64,000 nt of DNA from Hymenobacter translucens (GTDB taxonomy: Bacteria > Bacteroidota > Bacteroidia > Cytophagales > Hymenobacteraceae). The position numbers and the translations under genes were made by a program. The stretch covers positions 62,001-126,000 of the forward strand of contig NZ_JAJERB010000006.1 in assembly GCF_020685205.1 (NCBI RefSeq). Direction: 5' to 3'. Of this stretch, positions 17,742 through 25,380 are shown in pieces; the first letter of the stretch is position 1; the number at the start of each line of letters is the position of its first letter. The notes under the pieces were generated by a model. That model was not told the DNA's origin and did no database searches. It saw only the letters and a list, made by a program, of their open reading frames with translations.

Positions 17742-19682
17742 TTAGAAACGGAAGATGTTCAGCGCCAGAATCAGCACGATGCCGGTCACCATCAGAATGA
17801 GGTAGAGGCCCACGTAGCCGGTCTGCACAAAGCGCAGCAGGTGGCCGCCGCCCAGCGTCACGCGGCCGAGGCCATTCACGATGGGGTCGATGATGCCCTG
17901 CTCCACGAAGCGGTATAGGCCTTTTGACAGGCCCATCACCGGGCGCACGAAGATCGTGTCGTACAGCTCGTCGATGTAGTATTTGTGGTACACCAGGCTT
18001 TCCGGAGCTGCTCGCCGGGCGTCGTCCTCGGCCGGACGCACCCGGCGGCTCACGTACTGCACGTAAGCCAGCACAATGCCCAGTACCCCGGCCGCAACCG
18101 ACAGGCCGATCAGCATCAGCTCGGTGTTGTGGTCAAGGTGCTGCCCGAACGCCCCGGGGCTGAGGCGCTGAGAGTACGTGAACAGGGGGGACAGGTAGTC
18201 GGCCAGGTAGTGCTTGCCCAGGAACATCGGGGCGCCCATGAAGCCGCCCACGGCCGCCAGGACGGCCAGGATAATCAGCGGCAGCGTCATGGAGGCCGGC
18301 GACTCGTGCAGGTGGTGCTTCTGAGCCTCAGTGCCGCGGAACTCGCCGAAGAAGGTCAGGAACAAAAGGCGGAACATATAGAACGCCGTCAGGAAGGCGG
18401 TCAGCAGGCCGATGCCCCACAGGACCTTGTTGTGCTGGTAGACGTGCTCCAGGATTTCGTCTTTCGAGAAGAAGCCGGAGAAGGGCGGAATGCCGGAAAT
18501 GGCAAGGCAGCCGATCAGAAAGGTCAGGAAGGTGATGGGCAGGGCTTTGCGCAGGCCGCCCATGCGGCGGATGTCCTGCTCGTTGCTCATGGCGTGAATC
18601 ACGGAGCCGGCCCCAAGAAACATCAAGGCCTTGAAGAAGGCATGGGTGAGCACGTGGAACAGCGAGGTGCTGTAGCCCATCACGCCCAGGGCCAGGAACA
18701 TGTAGCCAAGCTGGGAAACCGTGGAGTACGCCAGCACCTTCTTAATGTCGTTCTGGGCCAGGCCGATGGTGGCGGCAAACAAGGCGGTGAGGCCGCCAAT
18801 CCAGGCTACGACGTGGAGCGTGTCGGGGGCCAGGGTGAAGAGCACGTTCGAGCGCAGCACCATGTAGATACCGGCCGTTACCATGGTGGCGGCGTGAATC
18901 AGGGCCGAAACCGGGGTGGGGCCGGCCATGGCGTCGGGCAGCCAGGTGTAGAGCGGCAGCTGGGCCGACTTACCCATCGCGCCCACGAACAGGAGCAGGG
19001 TAATGGCCGTGACCACGCCCGTCCCGATCTGCATGGTCGAAGCCTTCTGGAACACCTCGGCGTACTGTACGGAGTCGAAGGTGAGGTAGATCAGGAAGAT
19101 GCCGAGCAGGAAGCCCAGGTCACCGACGCGGTTGATGATGAAGGCTTTCTTGGCGGCGTTGTTGTTCGGGGTTTCCTTGTTCCAGAAGCCGATGAGCAGG
19201 TAGGAGCAGAGCCCTACGCCTTCCCAGCCGATAAACAGAATCACGAAGTTGGCGCCCAGCACCAGCACCAGCATGCTGAACACGAACAGGTTCAGAAAGG
19301 CGAAGAACTTGCCCACGTTCTCGTCGTGGTGCATGTAGCCGATGCTGTACACGTGGATCAGGAAGCCCACGCCGGTCACGAGCAGCAGCATAATCAAGCT
19401 GAGCTGGTCGATCTGGTAGGAAAACGGAATCTGCATCGTGCCCACCGAAATCCAGTCGAACAGCTTTACCGTGTACTGGTACTCGAAGGTGGTGAACAGG
19501 TACACCGAAATCAGGAACGAGCCCAGCACGGTGGCGCTGCCGATCAGGCCGGCCACGGTGCCGGAAAGCTTTTTGTTTAGCAGGCCGTTGATCAGGAAGC
19601 CCAGAAACGGCAGCAGCGGAATCAGCAGGTACAGCAGCGTGGACTGGGGGGCTATGGCGCCGGGTAGAACAGTTTCTTGCAT
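17742..19682 (-). CDS. nuoL: NADH-quinone oxidoreductase subunit L
   Basis: 646 aa, the largest antiporter-like subunit of complex I, with the C-terminal lateral-helix extension. Landmarks include YSIGYMHHDENVGKFFAFLN, FIGWEGVGLCSYLLIGFW, LPLYTWLPDAMAGPTPVSAL, KVLAYSTVSQLGYM and GIPPFSGFFSKDEI. It starts 136 bp after the nuoK stop; that gap holds the inverted repeat 19711-19806. Confidence 0.98.
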   Translation of the reverse strand: MQETVLPGAIAPQSTLLYLLIPLLPFLGFLINGLLNKKLSGTVAGLIGSATVLGSFLISVYLFTTFEYQYTVKLFDWISVGTMQIPFSYQIDQLSLIMLLLVTGVGFLIHVYSIGYMHHDENVGKFFAFLNLFVFSMLVLVLGANFVILFIGWEGVGLCSYLLIGFWNKETPNNNAAKKAFIINRVGDLGFLLGIFLIYLTFDSVQYAEVFQKASTMQIGTGVVTAITLLLFVGAMGKSAQLPLYTWLPDAMAGPTPVSALIHAATMVTAGIYMVLRSNVLFTLAPDTLHVVAWIGGLTALFAATIGLAQNDIKKVLAYSTVSQLGYMFLALGVMGYSTSLFHVLTHAFFKALMFLGAGSVIHAMSNEQDIRRMGGLRKALPITFLTFLIGCLAISGIPPFSGFFSKDEILEHVYQHNKVLWGIGLLTAFLTAFYMFRLLFLTFFGEFRGTEAQKHHLHESPASMTLPLIILAVLAAVGGFMGAPMFLGKHYLADYLSPLFTYSQRLSPGAFGQHLDHNTELMLIGLSVAAGVLGIVLAYVQYVSRRVRPAEDDARRAAPESLVYHKYYIDELYDTIFVRPVMGLSKGLYRFVEQGIIDPIVNGLGRVTLGGGHLLRFVQTGYVGLYLILMVTGIVLILALNIFRF

Positions 19683-19710
19683 AAGGAGTATGCTAAAAGA
19701 AAACTCAGAA

Positions 19711-19806
19711 CGTCATTCCGAGCTTGCCGAGGAATCTCGCGTGGAGTCGACTGGATTACTAATCCAACATCAGCACGCGAGATTCCTCGGCAAGCTCAGC
19801 ATGACG
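19711..19806. repeat. GTCAT-type REP/MITE-like inverted repeat between nuoK and nuoL
   Basis: Left arm 19711-19743 and right arm 19774-19806 are complementary at 31 of 33 positions, including a perfect 22-bp core (GCTTGCCGAGGAATCTCGCG and 2 more bp). The 30-nt loop carries its own small hairpin, GGATT-ACT-AATCC. Sequences beginning GTCATNCTGAGC...GAGGAATCTC or GAAGCATCTC are frequent noncoding repeats in Hymenobacter-like genomes, as I recall them. No reading frame lies within. Confidence 0.8.
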
Positions 19807-19818
19807 CTCTGGTTATCA

Positions 19819-20154
19819 TTACCACTTCAAGCGGTTAAGCAGGTTGACGTCGGTATTCTGGAAGTTGCGGTAGATCATCACGATAATGCCCAGGCCCACC
19901 GATACTTCGGCGGCGGCCACGGCCATGATGAAGAACACGAAGATCTGCCCGTTGGGGTCGGAGCGGTAGGCCGAGAAGGCCGTCAGCAGCACGTTCACCG
20001 CGTTCAGCATCAGCTCTACGCACATGAAAATGATAATGGCGTTGCGCCGGGTGAGTACGCCGGCCACCCCGATACAAAACAGGGCAGTGGCAAAAAAGAC
20101 GTAGTACTCCAGCGGGACGGTCCGGATTACCTCCGGAATAGTGCTCTGTTCCAT
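19819..20154 (-). CDS. nuoK: NADH-quinone oxidoreductase subunit K
   Basis: 111 aa, three transmembrane helices, with the conserved membrane Glu residues (MCVELMLNAVNV; VAAAEVSVGLGI) needed for proton translocation in complex I. It is the first gene of the second nuo unit. In most bacteria nuoK directly follows nuoJ; here nuoJ ends about 3.9 kb away. Confidence 0.97.
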   Translation of the reverse strand: MEQSTIPEVIRTVPLEYYVFFATALFCIGVAGVLTRRNAIIIFMCVELMLNAVNVLLTAFSAYRSDPNGQIFVFFIMAVAAAEVSVGLGIIVMIYRNFQNTDVNLLNRLKW

Positions 20155-20215
20155 GCAATGGGGTCAGCGGACAAGGCAAAGCCCGGCCAGGGTTTAGCCG
20201 GGGTGAATTAGCTGG

Positions 20216-20223
20216 CAAAGGTA
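20216..20223 (-). promoter_or_regulatory. predicted -7 box for nuoK-N (TACCTTTG)
   Basis: The complement of 20216-20223 reads TACCTTTG, a perfect -7 consensus, 61 nt before the nuoK start codon. No clear -33 TTTG is seen upstream. It supports independent transcription of nuoK-L-M-N. Confidence 0.6.
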
Positions 20224-20394
20224 TCCTGAAAATCGGGAAATCCACACGGAAAAGTACTGTTGACCCGCTCCCGGTACCTGGCCCGGAAAGCGGCTCGAAA
20301 GAGGGTGACAACTATTTTAAAGTATTTTTCCGCCGTGTCCGTCTGCTCTCTCAGAATGGAAGCACTAGCCTTACCCTTATTACCCACGGTCGTG

Positions 20395-20958
20395 ATGACA
20401 GGACAGGACCGGCAGATTCAGCAGGCCGTGCAGGAGCAGCGCGGCCGCCTGCTGGCCTTCATCCGCCGCCGCGTACCCGACCCCGCCGACGCCGAGGACA
20501 TCCTGCAGGATGTGTTCGGGGAGCTGGTGGAAAGCTACCGGATGCTCAAGCCGGTAGAGAAAGTAGCCTCCTGGCTTTTCCGGGTAGCCCGCAACCGCAT
20601 CACCGACCGGTACCGCAAAAAGAAGCCCGCTTCGCTGGAAGATGAGATGCTGCGCTACGCCGATGCCAACGAGGAAGGCGCCCTGCTGCTGGCCGACGTG
20701 CTGCCCGCCGCCGACGACGCCCCCGAAAACCGCCTGCTGCGCGAGACGCTGATGGACGCGCTGGCCGAAGCCCTGGAGGAACTGCCCAAAAACCAGCGCG
20801 ACGTATTCGTGTGGCACGAGCTGGAAGGGCGTAGCTTTAAGGAGCTGGCCGAGGAAACCGGCGTACCGCTCAAAACCCTGATTTCCCGCAAGCACTACGC
20901 CGTGCAGCACCTGCGCCAGCGCCTGCATGCCCTCTACACGAATCTGTTTACTGATTGA
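20395..20958 (+). CDS. sigma-70 family (ECF-like) RNA polymerase sigma factor
   Basis: 187 aa from ATG 20395 (MTGQDRQIQQ); ATG 20356 would add 13 residues. Region 2 contains DAEDILQDVFGELVES and VASWLFRVARNRITDRYRKK. An acidic linker (about 85-115) follows, and region 4 has ELPKNQRDVFVWHELEGRSF with the helix-turn-helix FKELAEETGVPLKTLISRK. It is divergent from nuoK. A small membrane protein gene follows after a repeat element and may encode its partner. Target promoters are unknown. Confidence 0.9.
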   Translation: MTGQDRQIQQAVQEQRGRLLAFIRRRVPDPADAEDILQDVFGELVESYRMLKPVEKVASWLFRVARNRITDRYRKKKPASLEDEMLRYADANEEGALLLADVLPAADDAPENRLLRETLMDALAEALEELPKNQRDVFVWHELEGRSFKELAEETGVPLKTLISRKHYAVQHLRQRLHALYTNLFTD

Positions 20959-21048
20959 TTATTGTTGACTGATACTTGTTGACGGCTGATTTTCCATCGT
21001 CCGCAGCAGGCAGCAACCAACAATCAACATCCAGCAATTAACAATCAG
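20951..21048. repeat. inverted repeat built from 7-nt units (TTGATTG type)
   Basis: Left arm 20951-20988, loop 20989-21010, right arm 21011-21048; 27 of 38 arm positions pair. Both arms are degenerate heptamer runs such as CTGATTG and ATTATTG. The left arm includes the stop codon of the sigma-factor gene and the element fills the gap to the next gene. Confidence 0.6.
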
Positions 21049-21076
21049 CAGCCAACCTCAGCATCAATAGCAAAAA

Positions 21077-21475
21077 ATGAACACTAACTCCCGGCTGCTG
21101 CGCGGCCTTAAAATAGCCTTCTTTGGCGCCCTGTTCGTGGTTGTCGCGGGCTTCGTTACGATGAGCCTGTGGAACTGGCTGGTGCCCGAGCTTTTTCACG
21201 GCCCGGTACTGAGCTTCTGGCAGGCCCTGGGCTTGCTGGCGCTTTCCCGCCTGCTGCTGGGCGGCTTCCGCGGGGGCACCGGCCGGCACCGCTGGGGCCG
21301 GGCCAAGTGGAACCAGCACCAGGCCGAGTGGAAGCAGAAGATGGAATCCCGCCTGGCCGGCATGACGCCCGAAGAGCAGGAGAAATTCCGTGAGAAGATG
21401 CGCGCCAGCTGCGGGCCCGCCTGGATGCGCCGGGCGGCCGAAACACCAACCGCCAGTGCCCACCCCGCCGACTAG
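21077..21475 (+). CDS. small membrane protein downstream of the sigma factor
   Basis: 132 aa. Two hydrophobic segments (about 12-33 and 44-63) are followed by a Gly/Arg-rich turn and a charged, probably helical tail (WNQHQAEWKQKMESRLAG, then MTPEEQEKFREKM). The tail recalls heavy-metal-sensor or anti-sigma-like membrane proteins, and the position after a sigma gene suggests a regulatory partner, but no anti-sigma domain is recognisable. A terminator follows. Confidence 0.7.
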   Translation: MNTNSRLLRGLKIAFFGALFVVVAGFVTMSLWNWLVPELFHGPVLSFWQALGLLALSRLLLGGFRGGTGRHRWGRAKWNQHQAEWKQKMESRLAGMTPEEQEKFREKMRASCGPAWMRRAAETPTASAHPAD

Positions 21476-21507
21476 CCGTGTCGGGCTACCGCCGTCATGT
21501 TTTCCGG

Positions 21508-21535
21508 AAGCGGCTCCCTGAAAGGGGAGCCGCTT
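21508..21535. terminator. intrinsic terminator
   Basis: AAGCGGCTCCC (21508-21518) pairs with GGGAGCCGCTT (21525-21535), 11 bp with a 6-nt loop. The following T-run is short (TTT). Confidence 0.7.
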
Positions 21536-21628
21536 TGCGTTAGGGCAGGCCGGTCGGGCGAAAGCAAGACTACTGTGCAGCTGCGTTTTTTCGAAGCCTC
21601 GTATACGGCCCGTACCTAGTAAAGCTCC

Positions 21629-22210
21629 ATGACTATTCCCGGCTCTCCTCCCGGCTCTCCCACTCCGGCCTTTTCTGGCATGGCCCAGGTGGTGGAGCGC
21701 AATATCGAGGCCCTGCTGCTGCGGCAGCGCGAAGAAGAAAAGCAGAAAACCTGGCAGGACCGGATGGCCGACCGCGTCACGACCTTTACCGGCAGCATGA
21801 CCTTTGTGCTGATTCACCTGGTGTTCTTCGCCGGCTGGATTCTCTGGAACGTGGGCTGGCTGGGCCTGAAGCCCTTTGACCCGTCCCTGGTTATCCTGGC
21901 GATGGAAGCATCCGTCGAGGCCATCTTCCTGTCCACGTTCGTGCTGATCAGCCAGAACCGCATGGCCGCCCTGGCCGACAAGCGCGCCGACCTGAACCTG
22001 CAGGTAAGCCTGCTCAGTGAGCACGAGATAACCCGGCTGATTGTGCTGGTGCAGGCAATGGCCCACAAGATGGACGTGCAGGAGTCCCAGGACCCGGAAA
22101 TATCCGAGTTGGCCCAGGACGTGCACCCCGAGCGCGTGATGGACACCATCGAGCAGCAACAGCAGCGGCTAAGCCCGGACGGGCAGATGGGGGCAGGGCA
22201 TACGGACTAA
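21629..22210 (+). CDS. DUF1003 domain membrane protein
   Basis: 193 aa. Two transmembrane helices (about 60-80 and 90-112) are separated by a short loop, flanked by DRMADRVTTFTGSMTF and STFVLISQNRMAALADKRAD, the hallmark blocks of DUF1003. The C-terminal part is a soluble coiled-coil-like region (about 115-180). The family is widespread and of unknown function. ATG 21629 opens a Pro/Ser/Gly-rich leader of about 18 residues; the second Met (GMAQVVERN) is an alternative start. Confidence 0.88.
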   Translation: MTIPGSPPGSPTPAFSGMAQVVERNIEALLLRQREEEKQKTWQDRMADRVTTFTGSMTFVLIHLVFFAGWILWNVGWLGLKPFDPSLVILAMEASVEAIFLSTFVLISQNRMAALADKRADLNLQVSLLSEHEITRLIVLVQAMAHKMDVQESQDPEISELAQDVHPERVMDTIEQQQQRLSPDGQMGAGHTD

Positions 22211-22340
22211 GATGAAGCTAAACCAGCTGCGACGGAGCCCGGCCCGGTGGAGTTTTGGCGGAATGACTTTGTTGCTAGCTGCCCGGTACGGACCTTTACG
22301 GTAACTGCGCTACCCACACCACGCGCCTTCAACCCGCTCC

Positions 22341-23369
22341 ATGACTTTCACAACCCGTCCTTTCCACCGCTGGCTGCTCGCCGGGGCTTTGGTTCTGCTT
22401 GCGCCCACGCTGCTCCACGCCTGGGGTACCTGGGCCCATCAGCGCATCAACCGCGCCGCCGTGCTGGCGTTGCCCGAGCCCATGCGCACGTTCTTCTTCA
22501 ACCACCTCGACTTCGTGGTGCAGGAAGCCATTGTACCCGATCTGCGCAAGTACACCCTCAACGACAAGGCTGAGTTTCCGCGCCACTTCATCGACATCGA
22601 GGAGTTCAACACCCCGCTGGCGGAGATGCCCCGCACGTCTACGGAAGCCTACGCGAAGTTTGACGCCGCCACGCTCGACAAGCACGGCCGCCTGCCCTGG
22701 TACATCCAGGACGTGATGGCCAAGCTGACCCAGGCCATGAAAACCGGGCGCAAGGACGACATCCTGTTCCTGGCCGCCGACCTGGGCCACTACCTCGGCG
22801 ACGCCCACATGCCCCTGCACACCTCCAGCAACCACGACGGACAGAAAACCGGGCAGCGCGGCATCCACGCCCTGTGGGAGTCGCAGGTGCCCGAGCAGTT
22901 CGGCCGTCCCTACAACTTCAACGTGGGCGAGGCCAAGCTGATTGCCGACCCGGTGGCCGAAACCTGGCGCATCATCAGCCAGAGCCACGCCGCCGCTGAT
23001 ACTTTGCTGTCCATCGACAAGAAGCTCCGCACCGAAACGGCCGCCGCCCAGCTCTACGAAGTTGATGCTGCCGGCAAGCCGAAGAAGAACGTGTTCAACA
23101 GCAACATCCACGCCCGGGCCTACGCCGGCAGCTACCACACCGCTCTCAACCACATGGTGGAGCGGCAGATGCGCGGCGCCATCCGGGCCACGGCCAACTT
23201 CTGGTACACCGCCTGGGTAAACGCCGGCAAGCCCGACCTCACCAAGCTCGACGCTGAGTACACCACCCGCAGCAACGCCAAAAACCTGAAAGCCGAGCTC
23301 AAGCAGCTCAAGAAAGGCCAACTCGTCGACATGAAAACCTTCCCCGAGTTCGAAGGCACGACGTATTAG
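22341..23369 (+). CDS. secreted zinc-dependent S1/P1-type nuclease or phospholipase C-like protein
   Basis: 342 aa with a signal peptide ending at LLHAWG (about residue 28), so Trp would be at the mature N-terminus as in S1/P1 nucleases and bacterial zinc phospholipases C. Putative zinc ligands occur in WAHQRINRAAV, HFIDIEEFN and DLGHYLGDAHMPLHTSSNHDG, with a further HALWE. The last third is helical and Lys-rich. It is probably an exported phosphodiesterase that scavenges phosphate from nucleic acids or lipids. A terminator follows. Confidence 0.82.
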   Translation: MTFTTRPFHRWLLAGALVLLAPTLLHAWGTWAHQRINRAAVLALPEPMRTFFFNHLDFVVQEAIVPDLRKYTLNDKAEFPRHFIDIEEFNTPLAEMPRTSTEAYAKFDAATLDKHGRLPWYIQDVMAKLTQAMKTGRKDDILFLAADLGHYLGDAHMPLHTSSNHDGQKTGQRGIHALWESQVPEQFGRPYNFNVGEAKLIADPVAETWRIISQSHAAADTLLSIDKKLRTETAAAQLYEVDAAGKPKKNVFNSNIHARAYAGSYHTALNHMVERQMRGAIRATANFWYTAWVNAGKPDLTKLDAEYTTRSNAKNLKAELKQLKKGQLVDMKTFPEFEGTTY

Positions 23370-23392
23370 TAGGTTGAATTCGTTGTAGTTGT

Positions 23393-23422
23393 AAGCGGCT
23401 CCTGATTATTCAGGAGCCGCTT
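23393..23422. terminator. bidirectional intrinsic terminator
   Basis: AAGCGGCTCCTGA (23393-23405) pairs perfectly with 23410-23422 around loop TTAT, followed by TTTT on the plus strand. It lies between converging genes and contains the stop codon of the minus-strand gene. Confidence 0.85.
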
Positions 23423-24000
23423 TTTTGTTTGCGGTAGCGTTTCTTGAGCTGCCCTTGCCAGGATGTTACAAGTGTGCCCTGTTGATATCCTATCAGTACG
23501 GTGTAGTCTATAGACTTGAAAGCAGCGACATTGGGCAAGTCCAGGATGCTTCCTTCTGGCGCTATTCTGTATCTGATATTCAGATCAGCATATTCCACAT
23601 CCTCTACTTGATAGTCGCCTTCTCTTGCTATTGATAGAACCTTGCGAAAATTAGTAAGTCGCCCAACCGACACAGTTGCTCCGGGCTGTAGGCGCCACCC
23701 TTGAATCTGAGTTATCAGGATGCCTTTATACCCGGTATCAATAGTTAACTCCAGGGTATCATTTGCAGGGATAAACGGCAGTAACAGGAAGCCGGCACTA
23801 TCGCGAAGAGCGTAGGTTTTGGTGCGGGACTTCAAGGCCACATCCTTGGCTTGTACCCTGAGGTGCCTCTTCTTATTATTTACGTATCGGTTTATAACTA
23901 GCACCGGATTCATCTTGGTACTCTCAGTCAATTGGGCATTCTGGCAGTTTGCAGCCACGCTATACAAATAACCAAGGAGTAGTGTAACCGAAAATCTCAT
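23410..24000 (-). CDS. exported protein of unknown function, low GC
   Basis: 196 aa. A hydrophobic N-terminus (RFSVTLLLGYLYSVAANC) suggests export, perhaps as a lipoprotein, though the site is imperfect. The rest is predicted beta-rich, with a stretch of LPFIPANDTLELTIDTGYKG that recalls CarboxypepD_reg-like or other Greek-key domains. Its base composition is much more AT-rich than the flanking genes, so recent acquisition is likely. It follows the nuoJ terminator on the same strand and so is probably transcribed separately. Confidence 0.7.
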   Translation of the reverse strand: MRFSVTLLLGYLYSVAANCQNAQLTESTKMNPVLVINRYVNNKKRHLRVQAKDVALKSRTKTYALRDSAGFLLLPFIPANDTLELTIDTGYKGILITQIQGWRLQPGATVSVGRLTNFRKVLSIAREGDYQVEDVEYADLNIRYRIAPEGSILDLPNVAAFKSIDYTVLIGYQQGTLVTSWQGQLKKRYRKQKSGS

Positions 24001-24027
24001 TTTCGAGGTAACTCAGCGAAATGTAAA

Positions 24028-24059
24028 AAAGCGGCGCCTGATGCTTCAGACGCCGCTTT
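24028..24059 (-). terminator. intrinsic terminator of the nuoA-J unit
   Basis: AAAGCGGCGCCTGA (24028-24041) pairs with TCAGACGCCGCTTT (24046-24059), one mismatch, loop TGCT. Read leftward it is followed by TTTTTT, 22 bp after the nuoJ stop codon. It is the same hairpin as 7603-7634 but for one base. Confidence 0.85.
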
Positions 24060-24081
24060 CGTTTCTTTGGGAGGATGCTGC

Positions 24082-24600
24082 TTAGAAGTTCCGCTCGCCC
24101 ACTTCGCGCTTACCCAGCATCACGGCCCCAACCATGGCGGCCAGGAACAGTACTGAGGCCAGCTCGAAGGGCAACAGGTACTTCGTGTACAGGATCATGC
24201 CCAGCTGGCTGACCATGCCGATCTGGGAGTTGAACACCCCCGCGTTGTAGGTTGTGCCGGGCTGCACGTCACGCAGGGCGGCCACCATCACGACCAGCAA
24301 CAGTCCGCCGGCTACCGCCGCGGCTACCTTCGACAAGGCCGATTTGTGGGGCTCGGTGTCGGCGTTCAGGTTCAGGAACATAATCACGAACAGGAACAGC
24401 ACCATGATGGCGCCGGCGTACACGATGATGTTGACGGCGGCCAGAAACTGCGCGTTCAGAATCAGGTAGTGCCCCGAGAGCGAGAAGAACGTCAGGATCA
24501 GGAACAGCACGCTGTGCACCGGGTTTTTGGCCAGAACCACGCCTAGGGCCGAGAACAGCGCCACAAACGACAAAAAGAAGAACAGGGAAGAAGAAGGCAT
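24082..24600 (-). CDS. nuoJ: NADH-quinone oxidoreductase subunit J
   Basis: 172 aa, five transmembrane helices; core membrane subunit of complex I, with the third-helix block NIIVYAGAIMVLFLFVIMFL. I start it at ATG 24598-24600 (MPSSSLFFFL). A longer frame runs on to 25143, but that part is nuoI read in the wrong phase. It is the last gene of the first nuo unit and is separated from nuoI by a palindromic repeat. Confidence 0.96.
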   Translation of the reverse strand: MPSSSLFFFLSFVALFSALGVVLAKNPVHSVLFLILTFFSLSGHYLILNAQFLAAVNIIVYAGAIMVLFLFVIMFLNLNADTEPHKSALSKVAAAVAGGLLLVVMVAALRDVQPGTTYNAGVFNSQIGMVSQLGMILYTKYLLPFELASVLFLAAMVGAVMLGKREVGERNF

Positions 24601-24635
24601 CGGCGGAAAGCTACTGCTGAATACTAGGAAACTAG

Positions 24636-24771
24636 TTCCCCTCCTCAGCTGAGGAGGGGTTAGGGGTGGTTGACAATCGTTGAACGATGTTAAGAGCAAA
24701 AGCCAAAGGTCGTTCTGACGATTAAACCACCCCGCCCTTCGGGCACCCCTCCTTGAAAATAAGGAGGGGAA
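24636..24771. repeat. nested palindromic element between nuoI and nuoJ
   Basis: A perfect 22-nt palindrome at 24638-24659 (CCCCTCCTCAG and its complement) opens the element, and a second hairpin, CCCCTCCTT-N6-AAGGAGGGG, closes it near 24746-24769. Between them GGGGTGGTT (24663-24671) pairs with AACCACCCC (24725-24733). The ends therefore carry similar CCCCTCC hairpins in an overall inverted layout, as in miniature mobile elements. No reading frame is present. Confidence 0.75.
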
Positions 24772-24782
24772 TTGACGTTCGG

Positions 24783-25373
24783 CTAGGCCAGCTGCCCGCT
24801 GGTTTTCTGGCGGAGGGCTTCGGCCTGCTCGGGCGTGAGCTGGATGCCGCGTATCGAGCGGGCGTCCGGATCGACGGGCTCCACGAGGCGGTCCTTGCCG
24901 TAGATAAACTCGTCGCGCTCGAAGCGGGGCGGGGCCATCTTGTCGGGCTGCAGGTATACGGCGGCTTTCGGACAGGCTTCCTCGCAGAGGCCGCAGAAGA
25001 TGCAGCGCAGCATGTTCACCTCGTAGCTGACGGCGTACTTTTCCTCGCGGTAGAGGCCTTCCTCGCCTTTCTTCCGCTCCCCGGCCACCATCGTAATGGC
25101 TTCGGCGGGGCAGGCCACGGCGCAGAGGCCGCAGGCGGTGCACCGCTCCCGCCCGGCTTCGTCGCGCTTGAGCACGTGCAGGCCGCGGAAGATAGGGGAG
25201 AAGGGGCGCTGCTCCTCGGGGTAGCGCACCGTCACCTGCTTTTTGGTAGCGGCCCGGAAAAAGTGCCGCATCGTGATGCTAAGGCCCTGGAAGATGGCCG
25301 GCAGGTAAGCCCGCTCGGCCAGCGTCATCGGCTTGGCTTCCAGCTTTTTCGCTCTATTGCTTAAGGACTGCAT
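24783..25373 (-). CDS. nuoI: NADH-quinone oxidoreductase subunit I
   Basis: 196 aa peripheral-arm subunit holding the two [4Fe-4S] clusters (N6a, N6b) next to the membrane. Both motifs are intact: CTACGLCAVACP (about 78-89) and CIFCGLCEEACP (about 122-133). I use ATG 25371-25373 (MQSLSNRAKK), 7 bp after the nuoH stop. A TTG start at 25397 would overlap nuoH. Confidence 0.96.
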   Translation of the reverse strand: MQSLSNRAKKLEAKPMTLAERAYLPAIFQGLSITMRHFFRAATKKQVTVRYPEEQRPFSPIFRGLHVLKRDEAGRERCTACGLCAVACPAEAITMVAGERKKGEEGLYREEKYAVSYEVNMLRCIFCGLCEEACPKAAVYLQPDKMAPPRFERDEFIYGKDRLVEPVDPDARSIRGIQLTPEQAEALRQKTSGQLA

Positions 25374-25380
25374 AGTAGAA

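Noticed and set aside
20260..20394. N-terminal extension of the sigma factor from a TTG at 20260
   Set aside because: The extension has no conserved features, overlaps the divergent promoter region of nuoK, and two better ATG starts follow (20356 and 20395).
24082..25143. 353-aa version of nuoJ
   Set aside because: Its first 180 residues are nuoI and the intergenic repeat read in another phase. The true nuoJ begins at ATG 24598-24600.
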